The notes: a model not told the origin generated them from the letters alone. Positions 34,855-46,321 are shown, numbered from the stretch's first letter. The stretch: DNA of 64,000 nt from Paragorgia papillata (GCA_035771165.1 JAWNZC010000408.1:1302001-1366000); one strand, 5' to 3'. Numbers and translations: made by a program.

Positions 34855-35257
34855 GTAACATGTAGGGAACAGTCCTATATCAGTCACCATCAACAATTTC
34901 CTATTTTTTGTTTGTTTTTGTTAATTATGTATTAACTAAATCTGTGTATTTTAAATACACAAAATTAAAGACGGCTCCAGATGGTTGTGGGTTTAGATTT
35001 TTCTGAGTGTAATATTAAACTTACGACATGCGCAGTTTGTAGAGCAAAAACAAACGAATATTTAAGAATAGTATTGTTGCAGTTTTGCAACTGTGATCGG
35101 GGCATTTGTACGGTAAAAAATATCTCGCGTTAAACCAATCCTACTTGTAAAATGTTTCGAGCGGTCCCTTTCTTCCGACCTTCCCGTAAGAAAAAAGATA
35201 AACAGTATGATGGAGGTGAAAAAGCATCTAAAGAGCGTTGGGTTTATAGTCAGATTT

Positions 35258-35500
35258 CAAAACTTTCAAACTTTTTAAACTTTCAAACTTCCAAACTTTT
35301 AAACTTCCAAACCTTCAATCTTGTAAACTTCCAAACTTTTAATCTTTCAAATTTCCAAAGTTTCAAACTTTCAAATTTCCAGAGTTACAATCTTCCAAAC
35401 TTCTAAACTTCCAAATTTCCAAACTGTTAATCTTCCAAACGTTCAAACTTTCAAACCTTTAGTCTTTTAAATTTTCAATCTTCCAAACTTTTAAAGGTCA
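35258..35500. repeat. Tandem TTTCAAACTTCCAAAC repeat
   Basis: Roughly 9-11 bp units (CTTCCAAAC, TTTTAAACT, TTTCAAACT) over about 240 bp. The SNFLNFQTSK ORF at 35152-35406 is made of this repeat. Confidence 0.85.
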
Positions 35501-35734
35501 ACTCAAGGCAAATTATTTTTCTGGCTTGTTATATGCGCCAAAGTATGGAGAATACGAATATGACGATAAAAATTTGAAGCAAACCGTACTTTTCGTTGAT
35601 TTCGGAATTTTTTAACGAAGTATTCTAAAAAAGTCGTTGTATAAACAGTCTGGCACTAGCAACTTTGTGACGTAAACAGATGAACCTGGACGATTGAAAT
35701 CAGTAAATACGTAAGGGAAATTAAAGAGTTTGTA

Positions 35735-36218
35735 AAAATAGGCTGGTTACCTGTTAAAGAAAGAAGGAAGGGAATGGCATTTACTTAAAGCCACCCATGA
35801 AGCCCTTTATAGGGATAAATGGCTTAATCACCTCAGACTTACTAAGGTAAATTATTTGCGTACATTGCGGTCTAGTTCCGCTCCTAGTCTTTACATTCCA
35901 CTAGTTTTTAACACTTTCGAAGATATTCCATCAAAATCGTTTAATGCTCTATACCAACAGACATAAGGTCATGCCAGGATTACAACCATTTCTGTAGCAT
36001 GACTAAGTGTTATTTACTCCAACGCATATATGTTAATTATTTATATGTTGCAGTAGATGTGTGAATAGTTTATATATTGTTTAATTAATTATTGTAATTC
36101 ACGTTTCATAGTAATTTTGTTAAATAGTGAAATTATAAAAAAGGTTTATTTTAATTTATTTGTAATTAGTTAGGTTTCGGTAGATGAAGAGCCATTTTAT
36201 GGATATACTACTGAATAA

Positions 36219-36266
<48 letters not shown>
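35735..36266 (+). mobile_element. LINE 3' fragment with (ATT)n tail
   Basis: The plus strand reads IGWLPVKERREGMAF, LKATHEALYRDKWLNHLRL, SSAPSLYIPLVFNTFED and SFNALYQ: the C-terminal end of a non-LTR reverse transcriptase. A 3' UTR follows and a pure ATT tail of about 16 units (36219-36266). The copy is 5'-truncated and ends only 75 bp before the GPCR start. Confidence 0.75.
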
Positions 36267-36342
36267 GTTATAAATACTGCTGTTCTATTTATAAATTGAC
36301 AATTAATTGACTCTACGCGCATATTTTTTTTATATAGCAACC

Positions 36343-37419
36343 ATGAATGATACTAACATACAGACCTCTGCCACGAATACAACAACCAATACCAGTTTCA
36401 ATCCAATTGATTTTCCCGCTGAGTTCGGCTTCGTTCTCAGCGTAACCATCATCCTCGCTCTTCTTATTATCGCAACAATATTGGCCAATGGCTTTGTGTG
36501 TCTTGTCTTTTACCGACAACCTCACATAAGAACAGTTTCCTACTACCCAATCCTCAGTTTAGCAATCGCTGACCTCCTGTGCGGCACTTTGGCCATGCCA
36601 GCGTATATAGCAAAAAAACACGTGTCAGGAAATTGGCCGGAGCGCGTAACATGTGACGTTTTTCGTTTCACCTACTTCTTTTTGATGTACGCGTCCGTGC
36701 TGAGTTTAACTTTGATCGGCATTGAGAGGTTCATCGCTATTAAAATGCCAGTGAAGCATAGGACATGGTTAACGACGAGAAAGATGACCGTTGCCTTAGT
36801 TATTTCGTGGTTCGACGCCGCGTTGGTTTCCATGCTCCCATTCTTCTGGCAAAGAAACGACGTTAAAGATTCGTGTACATACAATCCGACAAAGAGCTGG
36901 AGTATGATGGTCATCCTGACTAATGTGTCTTTCCCGTTTCTGATCATGTTATGTTGTCATCTTTACACAGTCTCCTTCGCGATTCGCTACTCTCGGAAAA
37001 AACACGAAGCTAAAATAATAGCCGATGGGCGAAGATGGTCAAATCCTATCACACAAAATCTACAGTCTATAGAAAACAGTAAAAATATTATAACGTTAAA
37101 ACGAGAATGTGACAAAACATGCACCTTGTCTATAGTTGTGGTAATTTTCGTCGTTTGTTGGGCCCCTTCGAGCTTTTATTATTTTATTCAAATGGTGTGC
37201 CCACAGTGCTACCGGTCAGCTTTCGAGGAAGTCCAACCACATTTCAATGCCGTTGTCAAACTGCTGACGTTTATCAACTCGTGTGTAAACCCACTGATTT
37301 GCTGTTGGCTAAATAAAACCTTTAGGAAAGCGTTCAGTCAATCACTATTAAAAAAGACGGAATTAAGAAGGAGAAGATTCAATCAATTCAACGCGATTAA
37401 TGCAGTGAAAACTTGCTAA
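36343..37419 (+). CDS. Class A (rhodopsin-like) G-protein-coupled receptor, copy 1
   Basis: A 358-residue seven-helix receptor in one coding exon. ATG at 36343 (CAACCATGA) is chosen over the upstream TTG-opened frame. The N-terminus has NDT, NTT and NTS glycosylation sequons. TM1 holds LANGF; TM2 LSLAIADLLCG (conserved Asp); Cys of CDVF and DSCTYNP form the likely ECL1-ECL2 disulfide; the TM3 end is ERF in place of DRY; TM6 has FVVCWAPSS; TM7 NSCVNPLICCWLNKTF, with Cys replacing Tyr of NPxxY. A basic tail (KKTELRRRRF) follows. An acceptor-like TTTTTTTATATAG lies just before the ATG, so a 5' UTR intron is likely. Ligand unknown. The paralogue at 57138 is the closest relative in the window. Confidence 0.93.
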   Translation: MNDTNIQTSATNTTTNTSFNPIDFPAEFGFVLSVTIILALLIIATILANGFVCLVFYRQPHIRTVSYYPILSLAIADLLCGTLAMPAYIAKKHVSGNWPERVTCDVFRFTYFFLMYASVLSLTLIGIERFIAIKMPVKHRTWLTTRKMTVALVISWFDAALVSMLPFFWQRNDVKDSCTYNPTKSWSMMVILTNVSFPFLIMLCCHLYTVSFAIRYSRKKHEAKIIADGRRWSNPITQNLQSIENSKNIITLKRECDKTCTLSIVVVIFVVCWAPSSFYYFIQMVCPQCYRSAFEEVQPHFNAVVKLLTFINSCVNPLICCWLNKTFRKAFSQSLLKKTELRRRRFNQFNAINAVKTC

Positions 37420-37568
37420 CAAGGGCTTTTACTATAAGAACATCAGGCTGGAATTAAGAATTTATATATGTATGTATATATATATATTCAAACAAACAAA
37501 CAAAGTGTTGTTCGCGAAATGTCGAAAAGTGCTCAATACCGTAAAGATAGAGCGAATATACTATATCA

Positions 37569-37665
37569 GTGGGCTTACCTCAAATGTTGATGGTCGCTAC
37601 TGTCAGTTTCACCCTGCGTGAAACTGACAGTAGCGACCATCAACATTTGAGGTAAGCCCACTCAT
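37569..37665. repeat. Perfect hairpin, about 44-bp arms
   Basis: GTGGGCTTACCTCAAATGTT... continuing to CAGTTTCAC is followed after a 5-base CCTGC loop by its exact reverse complement, ending AGGTAAGCCCAC. Arms have no mismatches that I can see. Lies 150 bp after GPCR 1. Confidence 0.95.
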
Positions 37666-37666
37666 A

Positions 37667-37667
<1 letters not shown>

Positions 37668-37722
<55 letters not shown>

Positions 37723-37830
37723 ACCGAGGTAGAACCGAAACAATGAGAACCGAGGTGGCCGTGATATTAATATATATATATATATATATTAATATCACGG
37801 CCACCTCGGTTCTCATTGTTTCCACACACA
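37668..37830. repeat. (TA)n tract plus second perfect hairpin
   Basis: A (AT)n run at 37671-37718, then AACAATGAGAACCGAGGTGG...TATTAATATATAT mirrored by ATATTAATATCACGGCCACC...CTCATTGTTT (37739-37821), perfect arms of about 40 bp around an AT core. GAGAACCGAGGT also occurs once more at 37719. Confidence 0.93.
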
Positions 37831-38624
37831 CATTTAATATCGAAATAACCCGATGCATAAAGATGAGGTACGATTAGTAACATATTAATCATACCTAATG
37901 TTTATGCACATGGTACGATTCCCGTGAATTTGCAATAGGCAATATCATTGCCCAATGCAACGGGACCTTGCCTAAAACATTTCGAGTAGAGTACACTGGT
38001 AGCGCCCCCAATCGAGAAGTAGAGTCAAGTGTTTGCCTATCTCGAAGTAGGTTCGCTGAACCCGCTTGTAGCGGCAGCGCCCTAAACGAAAGGCAAACTT
38101 TCATTGTGTAACTGGTTTGTTTTCTCAAGAATTTATTACAGTTTGCCTAGAACATAAAATGTGGGACTAATACTAAATCAATGCGCATGTCTATACACTG
38201 TTGTTGTTTTTATAGACAACTATCTAATATTAGTTTATGTGCGTGAATTTGCATTAGGTCAATGGTAACCATTGAACCGATCATATAGTTGTATTGTTAT
38301 TTAAAAGCGCTTGTACTATATTTACAGATATAGATACATAAATGGCGATTGCATTTCAAATAAAGATAGTTACCGTAAAAATTGTCAGCCTTTACACACA
38401 CGATGGATGGCCACGTTTGGATGTCGGTTTTATGCCAGATACATTCCCTCGGGCTTAGCCCTCGGGACTTTTACTTTCGTTTTTCCTCGGTAACCGTAAT
38501 ATTACAAAGTGATAGCATAACATATTGGTTGATTAGTGATTAAATGTCCCTCAAGCCTCGGGAGGTTTAAATATATATATATATATATAAGAATATAAGA
38601 GCCTATCCCAGGCTGATTTGGTAA

Positions 38625-38955
38625 AATGTAGGTTCTTAATGTAATAAAACAAAATGTTTGCGGTTATACACCATGTTTATTAACGATAAAAATTCGCAGA
38701 GCTTTCCAGAGCGTGACTGAAGTTGGTGAGTTATTTATAAACAATTAGTTGTTAGCACACGTCACGTTACACGTCTTGTGATGTATGTTCATGAACTTTT
38801 CCAGTATGATTTATAACATTTTCGCAAATATGTTTTTGTTGTTATTTATTACTGAAATATTGTTACCATGGCAACAACCAAGCTTCAAAAATAGGAAACT
38901 AAAATAATAAGCATGGTGTATAACTGCAAACGTTTTGTTGTATTACATTAACATA
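38625..38955. mobile_element. MITE with GTAATAAAACAAAA arms
   Basis: TTAATGTAATAAAACAAAAT...GCGGTTATACACCATG and CATGGTGTATAACTGCAAAC...TTGTATTACATTAA are inverted. The interior has TTGTTACCATGGCAACAACC, also seen at 39789 and 20456. Confidence 0.75.
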
Positions 38956-39184
38956 TACATCGCCATGCCAAGCTTCAAAATCTTGATATCTAGGTTCTTG
39001 TTAGGGGTTTTTACTTGTATTCGAAGAGAGCATGAAATTTCATTGGGCACTTCTTAATTAATTAATTAAACCATGAATTGTTACTTTAAAGTTATCCATG
39101 ATCGATGAAACCTTGGAGTACTAGGGGTTTCCCCATTGACGAGTAGAATGTTAATTAGAAAAATATAAGCATGTCACGCATGCA

Positions 39185-39358
39185 TAAAACAAAACAAACT
39201 GCGAAAAGTAGCATCTTGTAAAAACTCAAGATTGAGGTTTGACAATGATTCTGTAATAGATTCGAAATATTACCTCGATTAATTACTGTCTCGTCTTGTT
39301 TATTTTCTCAAATCTTGAGTTTTTACAAGATGCTACTTTTCGCAGTTTGTTTTGTTTT
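39185..39358. repeat. Inverted repeat, 48-bp arms, 78-bp loop
   Basis: AAAACAAAACAAACTGCGAA...TTTTTACTCAAGATT-type arm (39185-39232) and its reverse complement (39311-39358) match essentially without mismatch. No transposon ends are recognised. Confidence 0.9.
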
Positions 39359-39483
39359 ATATTTTTTAAAGTTGTCGGCTGGAAAAGGTTTCACGCATGC
39401 ATATTGTAGCACTGTTGCATTGATTGTCAAAAATGATGCTTAAGCTGGCTCCCTGTATGCTGGACTAATGTAGTTAAAGTAAC

Positions 39484-39712
39484 CTGGTTTTCTGCCATGT
39501 TGCCACAGAATAAAGAACAAGCAGATGAGCAAAAGCAATGTGTCGGCACCTTTGATGTAAGTGTTCTCGCGCATGTTGCCTCGCGCACGTCACAAATGTC
39601 GCCATTCTACGTCATCCTGGTAAGTTCCACAGGCACTTTTTACCCTCCCGGCATCTCAATCGTCGTCATCATGTCGCCATTACGCGTCATCTTACGCCAT
39701 CCTAGTCTTTTT
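39484..39712 (+). repeat. Direct repeat flanking the zinc-finger pseudogene, copy A
   Basis: CTGGTTTTCTGCCATGTTGC...GCAGATGAGCAAAAGCAA...GTCGGCACCTTTGATGTAAG...CGCCATTACGCGTCATCTTA recurs at 40730-40984 in the same orientation. It may be an exon-bearing segment duplicated with the zinc-finger unit, but no protein was recognised. Confidence 0.85.
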
Positions 39713-39984
39713 TCCTTGTGATATATGTTCATGAACTTCTCCAGTATGATTTATAAGATTCTTTGTTGTTATTTTTACTACTGAAATATTGTTACCATGG
39801 CAACAACCAAGCTTCAAAGATAGGAAATCTTCTGATGGGTTTTTTATGTTTTTCTGTTATTTCTCGAGTTTCCTTCGGTGAAATGTTTTCGAACTTTGCG
39901 TGCAGTCTTGAGGAAATTGCTTCAAGAAACATTTTAGTGCAAAATAAATGTGGGGTTATTCAGATGGTTTTGTCAATATATTTT

Positions 39985-40460
<476 letters not shown>

Positions 40461-40729
40461 TAATTTTTCTTCTGCTAGAAGAAGCGTTGCACGTGCAACT
40501 GTATCTTAAGCACTGTATAGTATTCGTGTATTATTTAAAAGTGACCTCAACTCCGTTTTGCGCATGTTAGAAACTAGTGTTTACATCTTTAGTTACAAAA
40601 AGATATACTGATACTTTATTCAAGTTAAGACTCTAAGATTTGTAAGCGTGCCTCCTCTCATTACTTGTACCCGAAACAGCATTTTTAGAAGAAATAGAAG
40701 AAATCCAAAGAGACATCCTTGCCAAATCC

Positions 40730-40984
40730 CCTGGTTTTCTGCCATGTTGCCACTTGCCACAGAATAAAGAACAAGCAGATGAGCAAAAGCAAGCTATGTG
40801 TCGGCACCTTTGATGTAAGTGTTCTCGCGCATGTTGCCTCGCGCATGTTGCCTCGCGCACGTCGCAAACGTCGCCATTCAAACGTCGCCGTTCAAACGTT
40901 AACGTCGCTGGCACTTTTTATCCTCCCGGCATCTCGGTCGTCGTCGTCGTGTCGCCATTACGCGTCATCTTACGCCATCCTGGT
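40730..40984 (+). repeat. Direct repeat flanking the zinc-finger pseudogene, copy B
   Basis: Same sequence as 39484-39712 with small internal expansions (CTCGCGCATGTTGC duplicated; extra CGTTCAAACG units). The pair brackets the zinc-finger remnant. Confidence 0.85.
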
Positions 40985-41299
40985 AAGTTCCACCGGCAGA
41001 TTCGACCATACAAAGGTGCTGATTCAGAAAAAGGGGACAAGTTTCCACTCGAGTTGGACTTCTGGTTAATCTTTATTTTGTGATGTAGCTCCGAACAGCA
41101 GTGGGTACTTCATGTAATATCTACGAATGTCTTGTTTGAGGGCCTTCAAAACAAAGATGGCGCGCGGATCATGTGCAGAACAAACTGCAAAGCACCTTTA
41201 ATGGGTTTTTTTAACATTAAAATTTGTCCAATAGAATATTGTCGTTATAAAATTCTATGGAACCTCCTTAACAGTTGCTTATAATGCCAGTGATGATTG

Positions 41300-41860
41300 A
41301 TAATAATATTTATTCAGGAAAAACCAACATCACAAAAAGTGTTTTTCAGAAGGTTCCTGAGAAACATAAAAATACAAAATATAAAAAGAAATAAAATACA
41401 GGATATGCATTACAAAATTATGAAGTAAGAATATATGTGCTAATAATTAATATAGCAGTATAGCTATATTACAAAAGAAAGAACAAGTAAGGTAAACAGT
41501 AACATTATGGGCGTGGTAATTTAAGGAGTTCGTTCTTAAAAGTAAGCAATTGTTCAGTTGATCTTATATTGGGATCCAAAGCGTTATACTCTTTACAAAT
41601 ATGATAAGTGAGTTTCTGCTTCCCCCAATTTGTCATGGGTTTACTGAGGTAAATTCGTTCTTGCGTCTTGTGTCATAAGTATGATTAATATTAGTCAGTT
41701 CGAAATCAAAATCTATTAAATTACTTTTACACTTGAAAATCGTTAAAATGATAGAAAGTAAATCACAAATATTATCAATACCAATATTAAAAAGAATAAT
41801 AATTTGTATCAAAAAGAATATGCTGGGCAAGTATTGTAGATGATTTACCACTGGCGAGTT
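41300..41860 (-). mobile_element. LINE fragment: C-terminal end and 3' tail
   Basis: On the minus strand 41851-41495 reads HTYDTRRKNEFTSVNPMTNW, GKQKLTYHICKEYNALDPN and then LLTFKNELLKLP, a typical end of a non-LTR reverse-transcriptase protein. The 3' tail runs to about 41300 (TTATTCAGG). A 5'-truncated copy. Confidence 0.75.
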
Positions 41861-41904
41861 TAAAAATAGGTACGCAATGCGTACATGTGAAGTGCTAATA
41901 TGAA

Positions 41905-42345
41905 ACGAAAATTAAGTTTGTCTTATTTGAAAGTACTTTTGAAATGACAAAGTAACATCTTTTGCTGTTTTTTGTTTCCTTGCTTCGTTTTTGATATTTT
42001 CAGTTTGTGTTATATGTGAAACTGACCAGCGATATCACAACGTGCATAATGATTCATGGGAAAGGTTATAATATATCTTTGCTTGTATCAAACAGAATCA
42101 CTTCGAAGCAATTATGTGTGTGTGTGTTTTCCCTTACAACAACAAAAACACACATTTTCAACTGATAATTCCGTTTAGTAATAGCAAAGATATAACCTTT
42201 CCCAGTAAGTCATTATGTACGTTGTGATGTCACTGGCTAGTTTCACATATCAAACAAAGTGAAATATCTCAAAAACCACAGTGCAACAACGAAGCAAGGA
42301 AACAAAAAAATGCAAAAGATGTTACTGTCATTTTAAATGTGACTA
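41905..42345. mobile_element. Inverted-repeat element, about 150-bp arms
   Basis: CTTGCTTCGTTTTTGATATT, TATATGTGAAACTGACCAGC and GGGAAAGGTTATA at the left are mirrored by TATAACCTTTCCCAGTAAG, GGCTAGTTTCACATATCAAA and GTTGCACTG...GAAGCAAGG at the right. Outer AAGTTTGTCTTATTTGAAAG resembles the 26793 MITE arm. Confidence 0.75.
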
Positions 42346-42477
42346 CCGCTATTAAAATAAAGACAATTTTCAGAAGAGCAACGAGAGAGCAATTCAGAGA
42401 ATTCACTTTTGAATACAGTAGAAATACGAATAACTGCAGGTTAATAAACTCAGCTCCAAGCTGAAGTTTAGCCAATA

Positions 42478-42639
42478 AGCCATTTGCACGATGGCGTAAA
42501 GTAACGTTGGGTGACTACAACTACCAGAATGCTTTGCCAGTATGCTGCATATTTATCAGCACTAGGATGCTAGCAAAGATTAATTCTGGTAGTTGTAGTC
42601 ACCCAAAACTATTTTACGTCATCGTGTAAATGGCTTATT
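42478..42639. mobile_element. MITE with AAGCCATTTGCACGATG ends
   Basis: AAGCCATTTGCACGATGGCG...GGGTGACTACAACTACCAGA and inverted TCTGGTAGTTGTAGTCACCC...CATCGTGTAAATGGCTT. A partial copy of this family is at 239-305. Confidence 0.85.
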
Positions 42640-43182
42640 GATGGCACCCAATATATAAGAATCAGTTCAGCCTGACAAACATATAAAGCAGTTCTTTATG
42701 CGAAAATAAAGTTCATAATACACAGGTACAGAGCATGCTTTGAGAGTCCTCAGTACTATTTAGTAGTACTATTTAACACTAAATGGTAATATTCTATTGC
42801 TTATTTGCTTTTTTATAGCAATAATTAGTGTAATGCATTGTGTTCCTGATATATTAAAATACTCTTTTAACCAGATGCATTTACGGCTCTATAAGGATAC
42901 ACCATATCAAGAACAATTGTTTATGCCCTATAAATAAGAACCTGTTAAGAACCTATTAGCCTAATTTCTCACCATACATCCAACATATAAGAACCATTTC
43001 AGCCTGACTTGAAAAAATAGGGGTTCATTTATGCGGGGTCTTACTGTATTTTCCATAAACAACAATTCGAGTACTTCCCAAATACCTGGCAATCTTCTCG
43101 ACTATATAGCGATCGTTTCGAATATCTATACGATCGATGCTGTCCAAGACAATCAAACCGAAGCAAGAAACACTCTGACATT

Positions 43183-43190
43183 ATGGCTAC
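43183..43190. repeat. Left target-site duplication ATGGCTAC
   Basis: Identical to 51181-51188. The empty target site would read CTGACATT-ATGGCTAC-TATCGACG. Confidence 0.93.
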
Positions 43191-43250
43191 CAGGGCGCTT
43201 ATATATAGGGCGGTGAAACGCGAGCGCGCGCGCTGATCGATGTGTGATGC
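43191..43250 (+). repeat. Left terminal inverted repeat
   Basis: 60 bp. Begins CAGGGCGCTTATATATAGGG and ends TGATCGATGTGTGATGC. Contains a CGCGAGCGCGCGCGC core. Confidence 0.95.
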
Positions 43251-43425
43251 AGGGGTTTGGGTACGACTAATGTCTTTTTCTGGCCAGCGGTGCCTACCCT
43301 TCGTGTTAACATAGGTTGTTTCCTGATTGTTACAGCAATCACGCAATATATCACGCAATCGTTTTTGGTTTATAAAAACACAGGGTAAAAACAATGATAT
43401 ATAGGCAAAACGGGAAGAAACAAAA

Positions 43426-44835
43426 ATGGCGAGTAAATTTGAACTAGACGATGTTTCCAACTTGAATTTGTTAGACGATACTGACAGTGACGATAAGGAT
43501 GTTTCCTCCACAAACCCGTACGACCTTTCTGCTGATACATCTACTGTCTGTTCTGGTATTTCGATGGATAATTTAATATCCTTTTTACAAACTCTTGCAA
43601 GGATTTATGTCACGAAGTTGACGAATGAGCAAAGAGTGATTTCCATGGCACTGGAAGCAGTATTGGCTCCCTGCAGATTTAATCTCGTGCAGGAATTCAT
43701 ACAGTGCCTCTTGACATTCGTTCAAGATTGTTTTCGACAAGTTGAAAATGAAAAAGGACACCAAACAAGAGCTGTAAAAATAGAAAAGATATTTGCGAAC
43801 AAAAGATCGACTGGCCCGCAATATATCGTGTTAGAAAATGCATGGGATAATATGATTTTCTCTCCAGACATTATCAACGACGCCGAACTCTCTCGTGCTT
43901 CAAAAACAATACTCCAGCACACTTTGCAGCATTTCTGGTCATCAGATAATAAATGGGAAACCGGTGTATATAAAACTAAACAGTGTGCGAGTCAATTTTC
44001 AGCCACCTGTCGTGACGAGAGTGAAAGCGAAACTGTAAGAGACCATGCTGGCTGGTCTATAAAGCGAGCTAGAGATGTCATAATGAAAGGCCAACATCAA
44101 ATACCTGTTAAGGAGAACAAACAGGAATCAACAATTGTGCATGCGGATAAGTCGTCGGCGTTGGCTATCATTTCTCATTTAGGACAGGATGTGAAACAGG
44201 GCGACAACAGTTACCGATTTATCATTCATCAACATGTAATACCTTTTTTCGCTTACCTGCATAGCTTGGTCGAAGAGTTGCTAAATCCGATGAACATTGC
44301 TTCTCACAAGGGCGAAGTTATTTTGCATTGTTTATCTCAATTAGCTATAAATAAAGAGTTGAGACAAAAGTGGCTGAATTTGGTTCCCAATTTCGATTTG
44401 AAAGCAACTACTGTTGTCCTACAGAGAATTGTCACGTTTTTTGTCAAATCAAAACAACAGATAGTCAGAGAAAAAGAAGGTCTCAAACCAAATAAGAACA
44501 GTTTGGCCTTACGAAATGAAATAAAAGCAAGTTCAAGCAAAAAAAATCAAGCAACTTCTACCTTGTCTACCTCTCGAAAAACACATCCAGAAATTGAAAA
44601 ATTGCGAAAACAATTTGAATGTCCGGAAAGCATTACAGCCTTTTTACTTAATCTTACCGAATTAACAGAGTCAGAAAAATCAAACATTTTAAATGAACTG
44701 CAAGGAAAGGAGTTGACCAAGCTTTTAAAGGCTATTGGACAACCTGGCTATAACGGAAAAAAGAAAACTAAGCAAATCACAGCGCTCACCGAAGCAATAA
44801 AAGGACAAACACCAATTGTTAAATTTCCTGAAGAG
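43426..44835 (+). CDS. Transposon accessory gene, unknown protein with SAP-like C-terminus
   Basis: ATG at 43426 (AAAAATGG) opens 470 codons to a perfect donor (GAGGTAAGT at 44836); unspliced, three more codons and TAA follow. The N-terminus is acidic (LLDDTDSDDKD, about 15-25). The middle (40-330) is predicted helical with no recognised family. A Lys/Ser-rich stretch follows (345-390). Residues about 429-460 (LTKLLKAIGQPGYNGKKKT...LTEAI) match the L..LLK..G.P..G.K..L...L spacing of SAP DNA-binding domains. A possible last exon after CTTTTGTTTAG (about 45131) would add LIVLQLP and stop, with AATAAA at 45322. It starts 176 bp inside the left TIR, convergent with the transposase. Role unknown: a DNA-binding cofactor or regulator of transposition is inference. 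Confidence 0.8.
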
Positions 44836-44852
44836 GTAAGTGCATAACACGA

Positions 44853-45345
44853 GTTTTAACATGTTTTGTGTATAGTATAATATTTAATTCAAAAAGTGTT
44901 TTCAAAACTTACCTCAAGTTAAGATATTTATACAGATATTTTGTGCTTGATGTCATATCTTTTTGCTGAGAAACGTTCATACACGAAAATATTTGATGAA
45001 ACAATAGCCATCTCATTTGCATTAAAACAATCAAAGACACGTTGAAAATGACTGTAATAACGACGAAATTATCTGATCACGTTAACTTGGGCCCTCTTTT
45101 GTCTGTAAATGCACCTGTCTTTTGTTTAGCTCATTGTACTTCAGCTTCCATAAGTTCCATGGCCACATGGTGAAAACAGAAAACTGACCAGTACTGAGCA
45201 TGCGCAGACCAGACTTCAGAGTTCGGCAAATACTTGTTTCCATATGCCAAACTGACATGACGTTCAAAGACATGAGATGATTGTTGTACATACAGTCTTA
45301 TAATTATTTTAAACAAGATTCAATAAACAATGATTTTTTTTAATT
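44853..45345 (+). other. Probable intron, last exon and poly(A) region of accessory gene
   Basis: After donor GTAAGT at 44836, the best pyrimidine-rich acceptor is CTGTCTTTTGTTTAG near 45128, followed by a seven-codon frame to TAA. AATAAA at about 45322 is the first polyadenylation-like signal. Splicing is not proven. Confidence 0.35.
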
Positions 45346-45790
45346 CGACAAAAAACTATTATCAAAACGTGTGTGGCCTAAGGTACAGTCTATGATAGCC
45401 TGCAGGGCAGGTGTTCTGAGAGATCTGCCATCCCTTGTAGTTGTATTACCCAAACCAGGGTGAATATATAAACACCCTGACCAAGGGTGCTTATATATAT
45501 TTATTAGCTTATATAAGCACCTTGACCAAAACTGATGATGCGCAGCATCGGGCAAAGAACCATATCATGATTTCCAAACCTTTTTGGTTGGAGAATTCAA
45601 AAGTGGGAAATGGACCAATCATATTCCAGTGATCTCAGTGGCAATTTCAAAGGCTAAAGAATGCAGACATATTCATTAATGTTTTTCTTGTCCCATCCCA
45701 CAAATCATAAGTTTTGGTAATAAAAACAAATAAATGCTGCTCCTGTGTTCTCCCAGAATACCTGTTATATATACCTATTATATATATATT

Positions 45791-46204
45791 CAGTGGTGTA
45801 GCCAAGGGAGAGCGAGGGGGGGCAGTTGCTACCCCCACATGGTCTCCAAGACTGTTCTTGTGAAAAACTTAAATCTGTGGAGAAACATGTAAGGGGGGGG
45901 GGGGGGGGTTACAGTTGTTTTAAGGCCAAGTGAGTAGACTAGTAATGTTAATATATATATATAGCAGGCATATGCATTTGCTATAAATTACACACTACTA
46001 AGGGTCTATACAAAATGCCTCCAAGTTGTTTTTACATTTACAACTTGTTTATAAATAAATTTTAAGATATTCTGACATGTATCATTCTAGGTTCTGGTTT
46101 TATAGCATTTCAGACACCCTAGAAACCCAAAATTTTCCGGTTTGGTGTGCCCCCGGACCCCTCCTTCTTGCCCCCCCCCAAAAAAAACCCTGGCTACACC
46201 GCTG
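45791..46204. mobile_element. Nested hAT-like TIR element inside the transposon
   Basis: CAGTGGTGTAGCCAAGGGAG at the left and inverted CAGCGGTGTAGCCAGGG at the right have the CAGTGGYGTAGCCA look of many hAT ends. Flanks TATATATT and ATTAAATT agree only partly, so the target duplication is degraded or the boundary is off. Contains poly-G at 45894-45910 and poly-C at 46173-46180; no ORF. Confidence 0.65.
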
Positions 46205-46321
46205 ATTAAATTATCTTGGCCGCCCTGCCTGCTCTAGTGCTCTGCAGGCTATTAAGGCTATGACTGCCAACTAACAATACTTTCTACTTTAATAGTTGGC
46301 AAAATAATGACATCACAGAAC

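Noticed and set aside
43041..43511. 156-residue minus-strand ORF
   Set aside because: Crosses the transposon boundary and its TIR, overlaps the accessory gene start in antisense, and has no recognisable motif.
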